Assembly: GCF_900114045.1 (NCBI RefSeq)
Contig: NZ_FORQ01000001.1
Location: forward strand, 124,001-188,000
Direction: 5' to 3'
Source: Kaistella treverensis
GTDB taxonomy: Bacteria; Bacteroidota; Bacteroidia; Flavobacteriales; Weeksellaceae
DNA: 64,000 nucleotides
A model generated the notes under the pieces. It was not told where the DNA came from. It did not search any database and worked only from the letters and a program-made list of their open reading frames with translations. Position 1 is the first letter of the stretch. The number at the start of each line of letters is the position of its first letter. Below are positions 32,829 through 40,691 of this stretch, one piece after another. The position numbers and the translations under genes are program-made.

Positions 32829-33509
32829 ATGGAGAATTTTGAAAGTTGGAAGGATTTATTAAATCCTGAGTTTTACATAAAAATGGGCGGTTTTTGGCTC
32901 ATTTTATTTATAATCTTTGCGGAAACAGGTTTGTTTGTCGGTTTTTTTCTTCCGGGTGACAGCCTGCTTTTTGTTTCCGGTATTTACGCGGTAGAACTTG
33001 TAAATGAAACATTAGGCTCCACAGGTAGCGATTTTTTAGACACTACCATTTTAGCTTCAGCGGTTTCAGTTGCTGCAATCATCGGTAATGAAGTCGGATA
33101 TTGGTTTGGTTTAAAAGCCGGCCCGGCATTGTACAAAAGAGAAGATTCTTTCCTTTTCAAAAAGAAATATCTCTTCCAGGCACATGACTTTTTCGAGCAG
33201 CATGGCGCTTTGGCGGTGATTATGGCGAGATTTTTACCGGTGGTAAGAACTTTTACGCCGATTGTTGCCGGAATTGTAAAAATGGATAAAGGCCGTTTTT
33301 TGATCGACAATATTATTGGAGCAATTTTGTGGTCTTTTTCACTGATTTTTGCCGGACATTATTTGGATGCACTTTTTCAGAACCAATTCGGAATTGATTT
33401 AAAATCGCATCTCGAGATGATTATCATTATCATCGTTTTGATGACTACTTTACCGATAATCATTAAATTTTTCTTCGGAAAAAAGAAAGAAGAAAAAATA
33501 TCGGAGTAA
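32829..33509 (+). CDS. DedA-family membrane protein
   Basis: A 226-residue inner membrane protein of the DedA/SNARE-associated family, several members of which act as lipid scramblases or in membrane homeostasis. About five hydrophobic segments are visible. The hallmark half-site FAETGLFVGFFLPGDSLLFVSG lies near the N-terminus, and the repeat half with FEQHGALAVIMARFLPVVRTFTPIVAG (the conserved R-x-x-P-x-x-R-x-x-x-P pattern) lies in the second half. The C-terminus is basic (KKKEEKISE). The frame extends to a TTG at 32796, but that lies within the promoter; I use the ATG at 32829. Confidence 0.9.
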   Translation: MENFESWKDLLNPEFYIKMGGFWLILFIIFAETGLFVGFFLPGDSLLFVSGIYAVELVNETLGSTGSDFLDTTILASAVSVAAIIGNEVGYWFGLKAGPALYKREDSFLFKKKYLFQAHDFFEQHGALAVIMARFLPVVRTFTPIVAGIVKMDKGRFLIDNIIGAILWSFSLIFAGHYLDALFQNQFGIDLKSHLEMIIIIIVLMTTLPIIIKFFFGKKKEEKISE

Positions 33510-33532
33510 AAAATTAATTTTTATAAATTTAA

Positions 33533-33560
33533 AAAAAAGCATCTTTTAGGTGCTTTTTTT
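33533..33560 (+). terminator. Terminator behind dedA
   Basis: AAAAAGCATC, loop TTTTA, GGTGCTTTTT; a 10-bp stem with one wobble pair. Confidence 0.75.
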
Positions 33561-33588
33561 TTGCTTCAAGCCTAAAAATAATCGCTAA

Positions 33589-33795
33589 AAAATTTGGAGA
33601 TGTGAAAAACTATATCGTAATATTGCAATATCAAAATATGAATATGGACGCAAGCAAAACCGAACAAAAATCATCAAAGCAAATATCGAAGGAAATTCCG
33701 TTTGCTACTGCATCGACGAAGCGACAATCGAAAAACTTCACAAGTATTTAAAAGGAATTACAACCAAACTCAGCGAAGAAAATTCCTTCGGCTAA
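33589..33795 (+). pseudogene. Coding-like 68-codon remnant without an ATG start
   Basis: Between a stop at 33586 and the TAA at 33793-33795 one frame is open for 68 codons and reads like protein, ending ...SVCYCIDEATIEKLHKYLKG then ITTKLSEENSFG. It has no ATG, GTG or TTG at its beginning. A competing ATG frame at 33639 gives only 36 residues of less protein-like composition. I read it as the 3' end of a decayed gene, or less likely a gene with an unusual start. It fills most of the 391-nt gap between dedA and arsM, together with the dedA terminator and an AACGGC motif. Confidence 0.4.
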
Positions 33796-33818
33796 TCATT
33801 AAAACGTAAAAAAATCCC

Positions 33819-33839
33819 CTTTTAACGGCAAATTTTTTT
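33819..33839 (+). repeat. Intergenic AACGGCAA/T-tract motif, copy 3
   Basis: CTTTTAACGGCAA followed by a run of T, 62 nt upstream of arsM. Confidence 0.45.
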
Positions 33840-33900
33840 AAAACATATCTTAACTGTTCATCCATCATACTTCTAAAATCTAACTTCTAATCTTAAATCC

Positions 33901-34734
33901 ATGACTACCAACGAAGAAATCAAAGAAATGGTAAAGCAAAAATACAGTGAAATTGCTTTGCAGAATCAAGACACCAACGCAACTTCCTGCTGTGGAAGCG
34001 GCGGTTGTTCCACCGAAGTTTATAACGTAATGAACGATGAATACGATCATCTTGAAGGTTATAACGCCGAAGCAGATTTAAAATTAGGCTGCGGTTTACC
34101 AACCGAATTTGCGAAAATTAAACCTGGTGACACCGTCATCGATTTGGGCAGCGGCGCCGGAAATGATTGCTTCGTGGCGCGAAACGAAACGGGTGAAACC
34201 GGAAAAGTCATCGGCATCGATTTCACACCGGAAATGATCAATAAAGCACGTTTGAACGCCGAAAAATTGAAATACAACAATGTGGAATTCCGTCTGGGCG
34301 ACATTGAAAATATTCCTACGATGAGCAATGTTGCGGATGTTGTGGTGAGCAACTGCGTGATGAATCTCGTGCCGAACAAACCGAAAGCGTTCAGCGAAGT
34401 GCAGCGGATTTTGAAAGTTGGCGGACATTTCAGCATTTCGGATATTGTTTTAACCGGTGATTTACCTGAAAAAATTAAAAACGCCGCCGAAATGTATGCG
34501 GGCTGCGTGGCGAGCGCAATTCAGAAAGATGAATATCTGGAAATCATTAAAAATTGCGGCTTTCAGAACGTCACCATTCAGAAAGAAAAACCGATTATCA
34601 TTCCGAACGATATTCTGAAAAATTATCTGAATGAAGAGGAAATTGAAATTTACAATTCCAATAAAAATATAATTTTCAGCATCACGGTTTACGGTGAAAA
34701 GCAAAACGAGTGCTGCGGCCCGACCTGTTGCTAA
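33901..34734 (+). CDS. arsM: Arsenite S-adenosylmethionine methyltransferase
   Basis: A 277-residue cytoplasmic enzyme that methylates As(III) to methylated arsenicals. The N-terminus has a CC-x4-C cluster (Cys30, Cys31, Cys36), GDTVIDLGSGAGNDC is the SAM motif I, and GCGLP (Cys64), SNCVMNL (Cys152) and MYAGCVASA (Cys202) give the three conserved As-binding thiols of ArsM. Their spacing (88 and 50 residues) is close to that of algal ArsM (102 and 50). The C-terminus ends NECCGPTCC, another metalloid-binding Cys cluster. No arsR or arsenite pump is adjacent, so regulation is not visible. A terminator follows. Confidence 0.93.
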   Translation: MTTNEEIKEMVKQKYSEIALQNQDTNATSCCGSGGCSTEVYNVMNDEYDHLEGYNAEADLKLGCGLPTEFAKIKPGDTVIDLGSGAGNDCFVARNETGETGKVIGIDFTPEMINKARLNAEKLKYNNVEFRLGDIENIPTMSNVADVVVSNCVMNLVPNKPKAFSEVQRILKVGGHFSISDIVLTGDLPEKIKNAAEMYAGCVASAIQKDEYLEIIKNCGFQNVTIQKEKPIIIPNDILKNYLNEEEIEIYNSNKNIIFSITVYGEKQNECCGPTCC

Positions 34735-34770
34735 AACATTAAGTAAATTTTTAAGCTGCTTAAAAAAAAA

Positions 34771-34797
34771 TTCCGCCTTAAAAGCGGATTTTTTTGC
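34771..34797 (+). terminator. Terminator of arsM
   Basis: TTCCGC, loop CTTAAAA, GCGGAT then a T run. Confidence 0.75.
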
Positions 34798-34884
34798 TTT
34801 TAAAAAAGTGCTTGTTTAACCGCCGAAAAATATCAATTAAGAATTATTTAACTTTCATAATTCGGGACTTGGTGAAAGTTTCTT

Positions 34885-34892
34885 TAAATTTG
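34885..34892 (+). promoter_or_regulatory. -7 promoter element of tpx
   Basis: TAAATTTG, 24 nt before the start codon; a TTGG lies upstream at a short spacing. Confidence 0.4.
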
Positions 34893-34916
34893 AGATAATT
34901 AAAAATTATTACAATT

Positions 34917-35414
34917 ATGGCAGATATTACATTACACGACAGTCCGGTGCACACCGTGGGAAATTTACCTGAAGTTGGAAGCACCATTAAAAATTTCCGG
35001 TTAATCAACGGAGAATTGAAAGAAAAAACTAGCGAAGATTACAGCGGAAAACGTAAAATTTTCAACATTTTTCCAAGCATCGATACCGGCGTTTGCGCCG
35101 AAGCTGCAAGAAAATTCAATGAAGCAGCAGCTGATTTGGAAAACACAGTCGTAATAAATGTTTCCAAAGATTTACCGTTTGCTTTAAACCGTTTTTGCGC
35201 TGCAGAAGGTTTGGATAACGTAGAAAGTCTCTCTGATTTCCGCGGAACTTTCGGCGATGACTATGGAGTGACGATGGAAGATTCGCCGATGCAGGGCCTT
35301 TTAAGCCGCGCGGTAATCGTTGCTGATGAAGACGGAAAAGTGATCTATACCGAGCAGGTTGCAGAAATTGCACAGGAGCCGAATTATGAAGCAGCTTTAA
35401 ACGCTTTAAAATAA
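34917..35414 (+). CDS. tpx: Thiol peroxidase (atypical 2-Cys peroxiredoxin)
   Basis: A 165-residue peroxiredoxin of the Tpx subfamily that reduces lipid and alkyl hydroperoxides with thioredoxin. The peroxidatic cysteine is Cys60 in [16 protein letters not shown], and the resolving cysteine is Cys94 in [15 protein letters not shown], the spacing typical of Tpx. The start [21 protein letters not shown] is characteristic. It is probably monocistronic, with a clear terminator behind it. Confidence 0.95.
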   Translation: MADITLHDSPVHTVGNLPEVGSTIKNFRLINGELKEKTSEDYSGKRKIFNIFPSIDTGVCAEAARKFNEAAADLENTVVINVSKDLPFALNRFCAAEGLDNVESLSDFRGTFGDDYGVTMEDSPMQGLLSRAVIVADEDGKVIYTEQVAEIAQEPNYEAALNALK

Positions 35415-35434
35415 AATCCGAAATTAAAAGTTTT

Positions 35435-35470
35435 AACCTTGTCAGGAAGCAGTTTCTGACGAGGTTTTTT
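35435..35470 (+). terminator. Terminator of tpx
   Basis: AACCTTGTCAG paired with CTGACGAGGTT (one G-U) around a 10-nt loop, then a T run. Confidence 0.85.
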
Positions 35471-35498
35471 GTCTGAAATAGAAAAGTAAATTCAATAA

Positions 35499-36710
35499 AT
35501 GAAACGTTCGGGTTCTGCAGATTTACCACTGCATTACGGCTACGTCCCGCAATGGCTTTACGACCGAATGTCCACACTCGGTCTTTCGGTGGTGGAAGTT
35601 ATGCTGTGCGACTACGGCAAAGATGAGGTTATCCGCCGCATGAGCGATCCGTTTTGGTTCCAGTGTTTTGGTGCGGTCATGGGCATGGATTGGCATTCGT
35701 CGGGAATCACCACTTCGGTCATGGGCGCGCTGAAAAAAGCCATCAATCCGCAGGCAAAATCGCTTGGAATTTATATCGCTGGCGGAAAAGGAAAACTGTC
35801 GCTCCAAACACCAAATGAGCTTGTGAAGATCTCGGAAACCACTGGTTTAAACGGTACAGAACTTGTCCGTGCAAGCAAACTTTCAGCAAAAGTAGATAAT
35901 ACCGCCGTTCAGGATGGCTATCAGTTGTACACGCACAATTTTATGCTCACCGATGAAGGTAAGTGGGCGGTGATTCAGCAGGGAATGAATGTGAAAGATA
36001 AAACCGCGCGGCGCTATCACTGGCATTCTGAAAACTTAAAATCCTTTGTGGAAGAACCGCACACAGGAATTGAAGGAATAAACCGCGGTCAGATTTTAAA
36101 TCTCACTTCCCAGAACGCGAAAGAAAACCGGAGTGGAATTCTCGAAATTTCGCATACCAATTCCGAAAAAATAATGTCTGATTTTGCCCGGTTAATCTTG
36201 CCGGCGCATCACGATGTTCAGGCTTCGGATGTTGATTTGAAAAGATTGGGAGCTTTACTTTCTATGACGCGCGAAACTCCGCCCGAACATTTCGAGGAAC
36301 TTTTATTGCTTAAAGGTGTCGGCCCGCGAACGCTGCAAAGTTTAGCTTTGGTGAGCGAAGTCATTCACGGCGCGCCTTCACGATTTAAAGATCCCGCGCG
36401 GTTTTCGTTTGCGCACGGCGGCAAAGACGGTCATCCGTTTCCAGTGCCGCTGAAAATCTATGATGAGACGATTTCAATTCTTCAAAAAGGTGTCGAAAAA
36501 TCAAAGCTCGGAAATTCCGATCAATTGAAAACCGTTGAAAAGCTCCACCGCATGATGGCAAAAGCGGAAGAACATTTTGAACCGAATTTTGATATTAATG
36601 ACGTCATTGAGGAAGAACGCAAAAATTCCTGGAAATATGGCGGAAAAACCGTCTTTGGCGATGCTGAAAAACCCAAAGGTAATACCGCAATTCAGCTCTC
36701 GCTTTTTTAG
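35499..36710 (+). CDS. DUF763-family protein with HhH motif and C-terminal clamp-binding peptide
   Basis: A 403-residue protein matching the DUF763 family, for which I know no assigned function. It opens MKRSGSADLPLHYGYVPQWLYDRM and contains MGMDWHSSGITTSVMGALK, GIYIAGGKGK and, about residues 155-185, a WAVIQQGMN-type core segment. A helix-hairpin-helix-like motif, LLLLKGVGPRTLQSLALVSEVIHG, lies near residue 270, pointing to DNA binding. FAHGGKDGHPFPVP follows. The last residues are AIQLSLF-stop. QLSLF matches the canonical bacterial sliding-clamp-binding motif (QL[SD]LF), which occurs at the ends of clamp-bound repair and replication proteins. I infer a DNA transaction role at replication forks; this is not proven. 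Confidence 0.85.
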   Translation: MKRSGSADLPLHYGYVPQWLYDRMSTLGLSVVEVMLCDYGKDEVIRRMSDPFWFQCFGAVMGMDWHSSGITTSVMGALKKAINPQAKSLGIYIAGGKGKLSLQTPNELVKISETTGLNGTELVRASKLSAKVDNTAVQDGYQLYTHNFMLTDEGKWAVIQQGMNVKDKTARRYHWHSENLKSFVEEPHTGIEGINRGQILNLTSQNAKENRSGILEISHTNSEKIMSDFARLILPAHHDVQASDVDLKRLGALLSMTRETPPEHFEELLLLKGVGPRTLQSLALVSEVIHGAPSRFKDPARFSFAHGGKDGHPFPVPLKIYDETISILQKGVEKSKLGNSDQLKTVEKLHRMMAKAEEHFEPNFDINDVIEEERKNSWKYGGKTVFGDAEKPKGNTAIQLSLF

Positions 36711-36750
36711 CTGCTAAAACGGTATTTTTTTTAAATTCAAAAAAAAGCAG

Positions 36751-36768
36751 CTTTTAACGGCAAATAAA
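36751..36768 (+). repeat. Intergenic AACGGCAA motif, copy 4
   Basis: CTTTTAACGGCAAATAAA, 22 nt upstream of the first SRPBCC gene. The T tract is shorter than in the other copies. Confidence 0.4.
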
Positions 36769-36789
36769 TCACATTAAAAAAACAGAAAT

Positions 36790-37203
36790 ATGGAGCCAAT
36801 AACACTTGAAATTACGATTTTAAAACCTGTTTCGCAGGTTTGGGAATTTTTCACAGAACCATCTCACATCACCGAGTGGAACTTCGCCGATGAGTCCTGG
36901 GTTTGTCCGTCCGCGGAAAATGATCTGCGTGTTGGCGGCCAATTTAATTACAGAATGGAGCAGCGCGATGGCGAGTTCGGTTTTGATTTTAAAGGAACGT
37001 ATGATGAAGTAATTCCGAAGCAGAAAATACGCTATCATCTGGACGATAACCGGAAAGTTCTGGTCACTTTTGAAGAATTAGATGCAAGCACCACAAAGGT
37101 CACGGAAACCTTCGACCCCGACGAAAGTCAACCGCGTGAAATGCAGAGTGACGGTTGGTATGCTATCCTCGATCGCTTTCATAAATATGTGGAAAACAAT
37201 TAA
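36790..37203 (+). CDS. SRPBCC (AHSA1-type) protein, copy A1
   Basis: A 137-residue START/SRPBCC-fold protein of the AHSA1 type with a hydrophobic cavity for small molecules or client proteins. It starts MEPITLEITILKPVSQVWEFF and ends DGWYAILDRFHKYVENN. The central segment VGGQFNYRMEQRDGEFGFDFKGTYDEVIP is typical of the family. The next gene encodes a clear paralogue of the same length, so the pair arose by tandem duplication. The ligand is unknown. It is the first gene of a run of related small-molecule-domain genes. Confidence 0.85.
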   Translation: MEPITLEITILKPVSQVWEFFTEPSHITEWNFADESWVCPSAENDLRVGGQFNYRMEQRDGEFGFDFKGTYDEVIPKQKIRYHLDDNRKVLVTFEELDASTTKVTETFDPDESQPREMQSDGWYAILDRFHKYVENN

Positions 37204-37269
37204 CCTAAAATCAATTTTGGCTTAAGCGGTTTGGAATTTATTCCGTATTTTTATGAAAAATAAGCTAAT

Positions 37270-37683
37270 ATGGAGCCCATAACCGTGAACATTACCATTT
37301 TAAAACCAATAGAAAAAGTTTGGGATTTTTTTTATCAGCCCAAGCATATTGTCAAATGGAATTTTACCACTACAAACTGGCATTGCCCCAAGGCCGTTAT
37401 CGATTTTCGGGAAGGCGGCCGGTTTGATTATCGGCTGGAATACAAAGACAAATCCTTTGGTTATAATTTTTCCGGCATTATTGATGAAATCCGTCCGCGG
37501 GAATATGTGCGAACAGTTCTGGATGACGGCCGAAAAGTGGAAGTCTTTTTCAAAAAAATAGACGAAAATGCCACTGAAATCATCGAAGTATTCGAGCCTG
37601 AAGTTCAGTTTTCACGCGAAATGCAAAGAATCGGCTGGTACGCCATTTTAGACCGTTTTCACAAATATGTAGAAAACCACTAA
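37270..37683 (+). CDS. SRPBCC (AHSA1-type) protein, copy A2
   Basis: A 137-residue tandem paralogue of the preceding gene product: MEPITVNITILKPIEKVWDFF and GWYAILDRFHKYVENH align without gaps, and roughly half the residues appear identical by eye. Divergence is greatest in the cavity-facing middle part (EGGRFDYRLEYKDKSFGYNF), suggesting ligand preferences may differ. It lies 66 nt downstream of copy A1 and 34 nt before the VOC gene. Confidence 0.85.
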   Translation: MEPITVNITILKPIEKVWDFFYQPKHIVKWNFTTTNWHCPKAVIDFREGGRFDYRLEYKDKSFGYNFSGIIDEIRPREYVRTVLDDGRKVEVFFKKIDENATEIIEVFEPEVQFSREMQRIGWYAILDRFHKYVENH

Positions 37684-37717
37684 ATCTGCGGCTTTTTTTA
37701 TTTAAGTAAAATTAAAA

Positions 37718-38575
37718 ATGACGAACGAAATTTTTCCCTGTCTTTGGTTTGATGGAGACGGCAAAGCGGCCGCCGATTTTTACTGTGAAACCTTTGGCGG
37801 TAAAATCACGGTTGACACCCAAATGGTAATAAATATCGAGCTGTTTGGGCAAAAATTAATGATTTTAGATGCCGGTCCACAGTTTCAGAAAAACGCTTCG
37901 ATTTCATTTACCGTTTTGTGCGAAGATGCTGACGAACTCAAAAAATATTGGGAAAATCTGGTGGATGGCGGAAAAGTCTTATTAGAGCTTGCGGAGCAGC
38001 CGTGGTCGGAATTATATGGTTGGGTTCGTGATAAATTTGGTGTAACGTGGCAACTTTCTATCAACGCTAAAAAAGAGGTTCAAAGAATTGTGCCGACCTT
38101 AATGTTTTTACACGAAAACAATGGCAAAGCTGCGGAAGCCATGATTTTCTACACCGACATTTTTCCAAATTCCAAAATAGGTTCCATTTTAAAATACGGC
38201 GACGGAGATAAAGCCGAAGAAAACCCGGAAAATATTCAGCACGCCCATTTTGAAATCGATGGTTACACGCTGTTTTGCATGGATTATTCCTACGATCATC
38301 CGTTTGATTTCAATGAAGGAATTTCAATTGTTGTAATGACAGATTCTCAGGAAGAAACCGACCTATATTGGAATGGCTTAACCGCCGACGGCGGAAAAGA
38401 GTCAATGTGCGGCTGGCTTAAAGACAAGTTTGGTGTAAGCTGGCAGGTTGTTCCGAAGAAGCTTCTGGAACTGATGAATGGTGAAGATCACGCGAAAGGC
38501 GCGAAGGTGATGCAGGCGATGATGACGATGCAGAAAATCATTATTTCTGATCTGGAAACAGCGTACAATTCTTAG
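37718..38575 (+). CDS. Two-domain VOC (PhnB/3-demethylubiquinone methyltransferase-like) protein
   Basis: A 285-residue protein with two copies of the vicinal-oxygen-chelate fold. Half one opens IFPCLWFDGDGKAAADFYCETFGGKI and ends GWVRDKFGVTWQLSI; half two opens RIVPTLMFLHENNGKAAEAMIFYTDIFPNSKI and ends GWLKDKFGVSWQVVP. The repeated 'G-W-x-x-D-K-F-G-V-x-W-Q' ends are the mark of PhnB-type VOC proteins. These are often annotated as glyoxalase-like with unknown substrates. It sits among SRPBCC genes, an association often seen in flavobacterial genomes and possibly linked to small-molecule binding or resistance. Confidence 0.82.
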   Translation: MTNEIFPCLWFDGDGKAAADFYCETFGGKITVDTQMVINIELFGQKLMILDAGPQFQKNASISFTVLCEDADELKKYWENLVDGGKVLLELAEQPWSELYGWVRDKFGVTWQLSINAKKEVQRIVPTLMFLHENNGKAAEAMIFYTDIFPNSKIGSILKYGDGDKAEENPENIQHAHFEIDGYTLFCMDYSYDHPFDFNEGISIVVMTDSQEETDLYWNGLTADGGKESMCGWLKDKFGVSWQVVPKKLLELMNGEDHAKGAKVMQAMMTMQKIIISDLETAYNS

Positions 38576-38595
38576 CAACCATAAGTTATATAAAA

Positions 38596-39018
38596 ATGAA
38601 AAATTTGGTCTTTGAGCAGCAAATAAATGCCAATCGCGAAAAAGTCTGGGAAGTGCTTTTTACGCAGGATGCTTACCAAAAATGGTCTTCTGCAATGAAC
38701 GAAGGCACCTATTTTGAAGGCGACTGGAGCGAAGGCAGCACGATGAAATTTCTCGATCAGTCCAACAACGGCATGTATAACGTGGTTGAAAAAAATAATT
38801 TTCCGCAGCAACTTTCGATGAAACACCTCGGCTGGATCATGGATGGAAAACCGGAACCGCAAAACTGGGAAAATTCTACCGTCAGCTATTTCTTAGAATC
38901 AAATGAAAACGGAACGCTGCTCACCGTGAAAGTAAATTCACTTGATGAATTTGTGGATTTTTTCCGAACAAAATACCCGAAAAATCTGGAATTAATCAAG
39001 CAGCTTTCTGAAGAATAA
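38596..39018 (+). CDS. SRPBCC protein B1
   Basis: A 140-residue SRPBCC-fold protein starting MKNLVFEQQINANREKVWEVLFTQDAYQKW and containing GDWSEGSTMKFLD, a pattern of activator of Hsp90 ATPase homologues and polyketide-cyclase-like proteins. It shares its layout with the next gene product rather than with copies A1 and A2. It starts 20 nt after the VOC gene, so it is in the same transcription unit. The ligand is unknown. Confidence 0.82.
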   Translation: MKNLVFEQQINANREKVWEVLFTQDAYQKWSSAMNEGTYFEGDWSEGSTMKFLDQSNNGMYNVVEKNNFPQQLSMKHLGWIMDGKPEPQNWENSTVSYFLESNENGTLLTVKVNSLDEFVDFFRTKYPKNLELIKQLSEE

Positions 39019-39038
39019 ATTTTAAAAAAAACGCAAAA

Positions 39039-39479
39039 ATGGAAACTTTAAATTACGAAATGTACATCAACGCACCGATTCAGGATGTGTGGAATTTGCT
39101 TTGGAGCGAAGAAACTTATGGACAATGGACGCAGTTTTTTGAAGAAGGTTCGCAGTTTAAAACCGACTGGAAAGTTGGCGGAAAAACTTATTTCACCAAT
39201 AAAAATGGTGAAGGAATGGTTTCTACCATCGTGAGTTTAAATGAGCCAACCGAAGTGGTTTTCAGTCATTTGGGCACTTACAAAAACGATGTTGAAGACA
39301 CGCAAAGCCGAGATGTAAAGCAATGGAGCGGAACCGAGGAAAAATATTTCCTGCGCGCAGTGGACGATACAACAACTGAACTTCGCGCAATTGTACATGC
39401 CGATGAAAGTATGGTGGATATGATGAATACCGGTTTTAATAAAGGTTTTGAGCTTTTGAAAAAAATCGCGGAAAGCTAG
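39039..39479 (+). CDS. SRPBCC protein B2
   Basis: A 146-residue SRPBCC-fold protein (METLNYEMYINAPIQDVWNLLWSEETYGQW, then FKTDWKVGGKTYF). It is related to the preceding gene product but clearly diverged. Its TAG stop is followed directly by the ATG of the DoxX-like gene, a zero-gap junction that suggests translational coupling. Confidence 0.82.
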   Translation: METLNYEMYINAPIQDVWNLLWSEETYGQWTQFFEEGSQFKTDWKVGGKTYFTNKNGEGMVSTIVSLNEPTEVVFSHLGTYKNDVEDTQSRDVKQWSGTEEKYFLRAVDDTTTELRAIVHADESMVDMMNTGFNKGFELLKKIAES

Positions 39480-39944
39480 ATGAAATTACTTTTCATCATC
39501 GCGGTAACTTTTCTGCTGAGTCTGGGTGTTACCAAAATTTTTTACGGGTATTTTGACTTTATTTTTTCCGGAAACCTTGGACTTTCGGTTTTTATGATTT
39601 TCACCGGCTTAGCGCATTTTAAATTTCAAAAAGGAATGGCGCTCATGATTCCGGATTTTCTACCGGCGAAAATGTTTTTGGTCTACTTCACCGGCGTGCT
39701 GGAAATTCTTGCCGGTATTTTGCTCTTTTTTCCCACTTTGCGTGAAGCGACCGCCATCTTCCTGATTGTATTTTTAGTTCTTGTATTTTTTGCCAACATC
39801 AATTCTTCGCGGAAAAAAGTTAATTTATTTAAAGGTGATTTCTCCGGACCCGGAATGGCTTATCTATTTAAAGAGCGTTTACCCATGCAAATTATTTTGA
39901 TTGCCTGGACGTGGTTTTTCGGAATTTATCTGCCAACACAGTAA
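39480..39944 (+). CDS. DoxX-family membrane protein
   Basis: A 154-residue inner membrane protein with four hydrophobic segments: about residues 1-22 (LLFIIAVTFLLSLGVTKIFYGY), 28-45, 65-85 (VYFTGVLEILAGILLFF) and 90-107 (AIFLIVFLVLVFFANI). The pattern GLAHFKFQKGMALMIPDFLPAKMFLVYFTGVLEILAGI matches DoxX/SURF4-like proteins, some of which take part in quinone or sulfur redox reactions. It directly abuts the upstream SRPBCC stop codon. The function here is unknown. Confidence 0.8.
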   Translation: MKLLFIIAVTFLLSLGVTKIFYGYFDFIFSGNLGLSVFMIFTGLAHFKFQKGMALMIPDFLPAKMFLVYFTGVLEILAGILLFFPTLREATAIFLIVFLVLVFFANINSSRKKVNLFKGDFSGPGMAYLFKERLPMQIILIAWTWFFGIYLPTQ

Positions 39945-39983
39945 AAATTTAACCAAATCTTCTGCTCAAAAATTTAAAAGCTC

Positions 39984-40030
39984 TATTTTTGCGTACCAAA
40001 ATGGAGTGCTGCTCAGCCCGAAAATCCTGA
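39984..40030 (+). promoter_or_regulatory. Promoter and nine-codon leader ORF before the J-domain gene
   Basis: TATTTTTG at 39984-39991 is a -7 element. An ATG at 40001 opens a nine-residue frame (MECCSARKS) whose TGA at 40028-40030 directly abuts the ATG of the J-domain gene, in the same frame. Either the mini-ORF is translated and coupled to the gene, or it is fortuitous. Confidence 0.4.
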
Positions 40031-40690
40031 ATGAAGAATTATTATTATTTTCTTGGTGTCGCCGAAAATGCTTCCGAGGAAGACATCAAAAAAGCCTATC
40101 GAAAATTATCATTAAAATATCATCCCGATAAAAATCCGGGCGATGAATTTTTCGAAAACCGCTTTCGCGAAATTCAGGAAGCTTACGAAATGCTGAATGA
40201 CAAAGAAAAAAGACGGATTTACGATGATAATTTAGGTCATCAGCAACGAAGTTACAGACCGAATCTGCCGCCGGTCATCAAATCGTTTACCACGAACAAA
40301 GTCCGCGTTCAAAAAGGTGAGGAAGTCATTATTTCCTGGCAAACTATCAACGCGGATATTGTTAAAGTTTTGCCTTTTGGTCTCGAAAAAGGTTATGGCG
40401 AAAAAACTATCAGAATAACGGAATTTAAAAACGGTCAGTTTCAGCTGTTGCTGCATGTGACCAATTCTTTGCTGAATAAAACTTTAGTGCAGCAAATTAC
40501 AATTACCGAAGTTTTTGAAAATACGGAGAACCAAAACCGGGAAGAGGCAGAGAAATTGGTAAGTCCGCAGCAGGCACAAAAAGCAGAAACGCAAAATCCG
40601 TCAAAAGCAAGCCGAATTACCATCGCGATAATTTTCCTGATTATCGCCGCAATGCTTTTAGCTAAAGTACTTTTTGGTATTGAAATTTAG
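40031..40690 (+). CDS. J-domain protein with C-terminal membrane anchor
   Basis: A 219-residue DnaJ-type co-chaperone. The J domain spans residues 1-65 ([41 protein letters not shown]) with an intact HPD motif that stimulates DnaK ATPase. After it comes an Ig/beta-like middle domain (about 80-155; [27 protein letters not shown]), a charged linker, and a single transmembrane helix near the C-terminus ([22 protein letters not shown]). There is no Cys-rich zinc domain, so it is not a true DnaJ; it probably recruits DnaK to the membrane. It converges with the 50-residue Lys/Cys-rich gene. Confidence 0.85.
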   Translation: MKNYYYFLGVAENASEEDIKKAYRKLSLKYHPDKNPGDEFFENRFREIQEAYEMLNDKEKRRIYDDNLGHQQRSYRPNLPPVIKSFTTNKVRVQKGEEVIISWQTINADIVKVLPFGLEKGYGEKTIRITEFKNGQFQLLLHVTNSLLNKTLVQQITITEVFENTENQNREEAEKLVSPQQAQKAETQNPSKASRITIAIIFLIIAAMLLAKVLFGIEI

Positions 40691-40691
40691 T

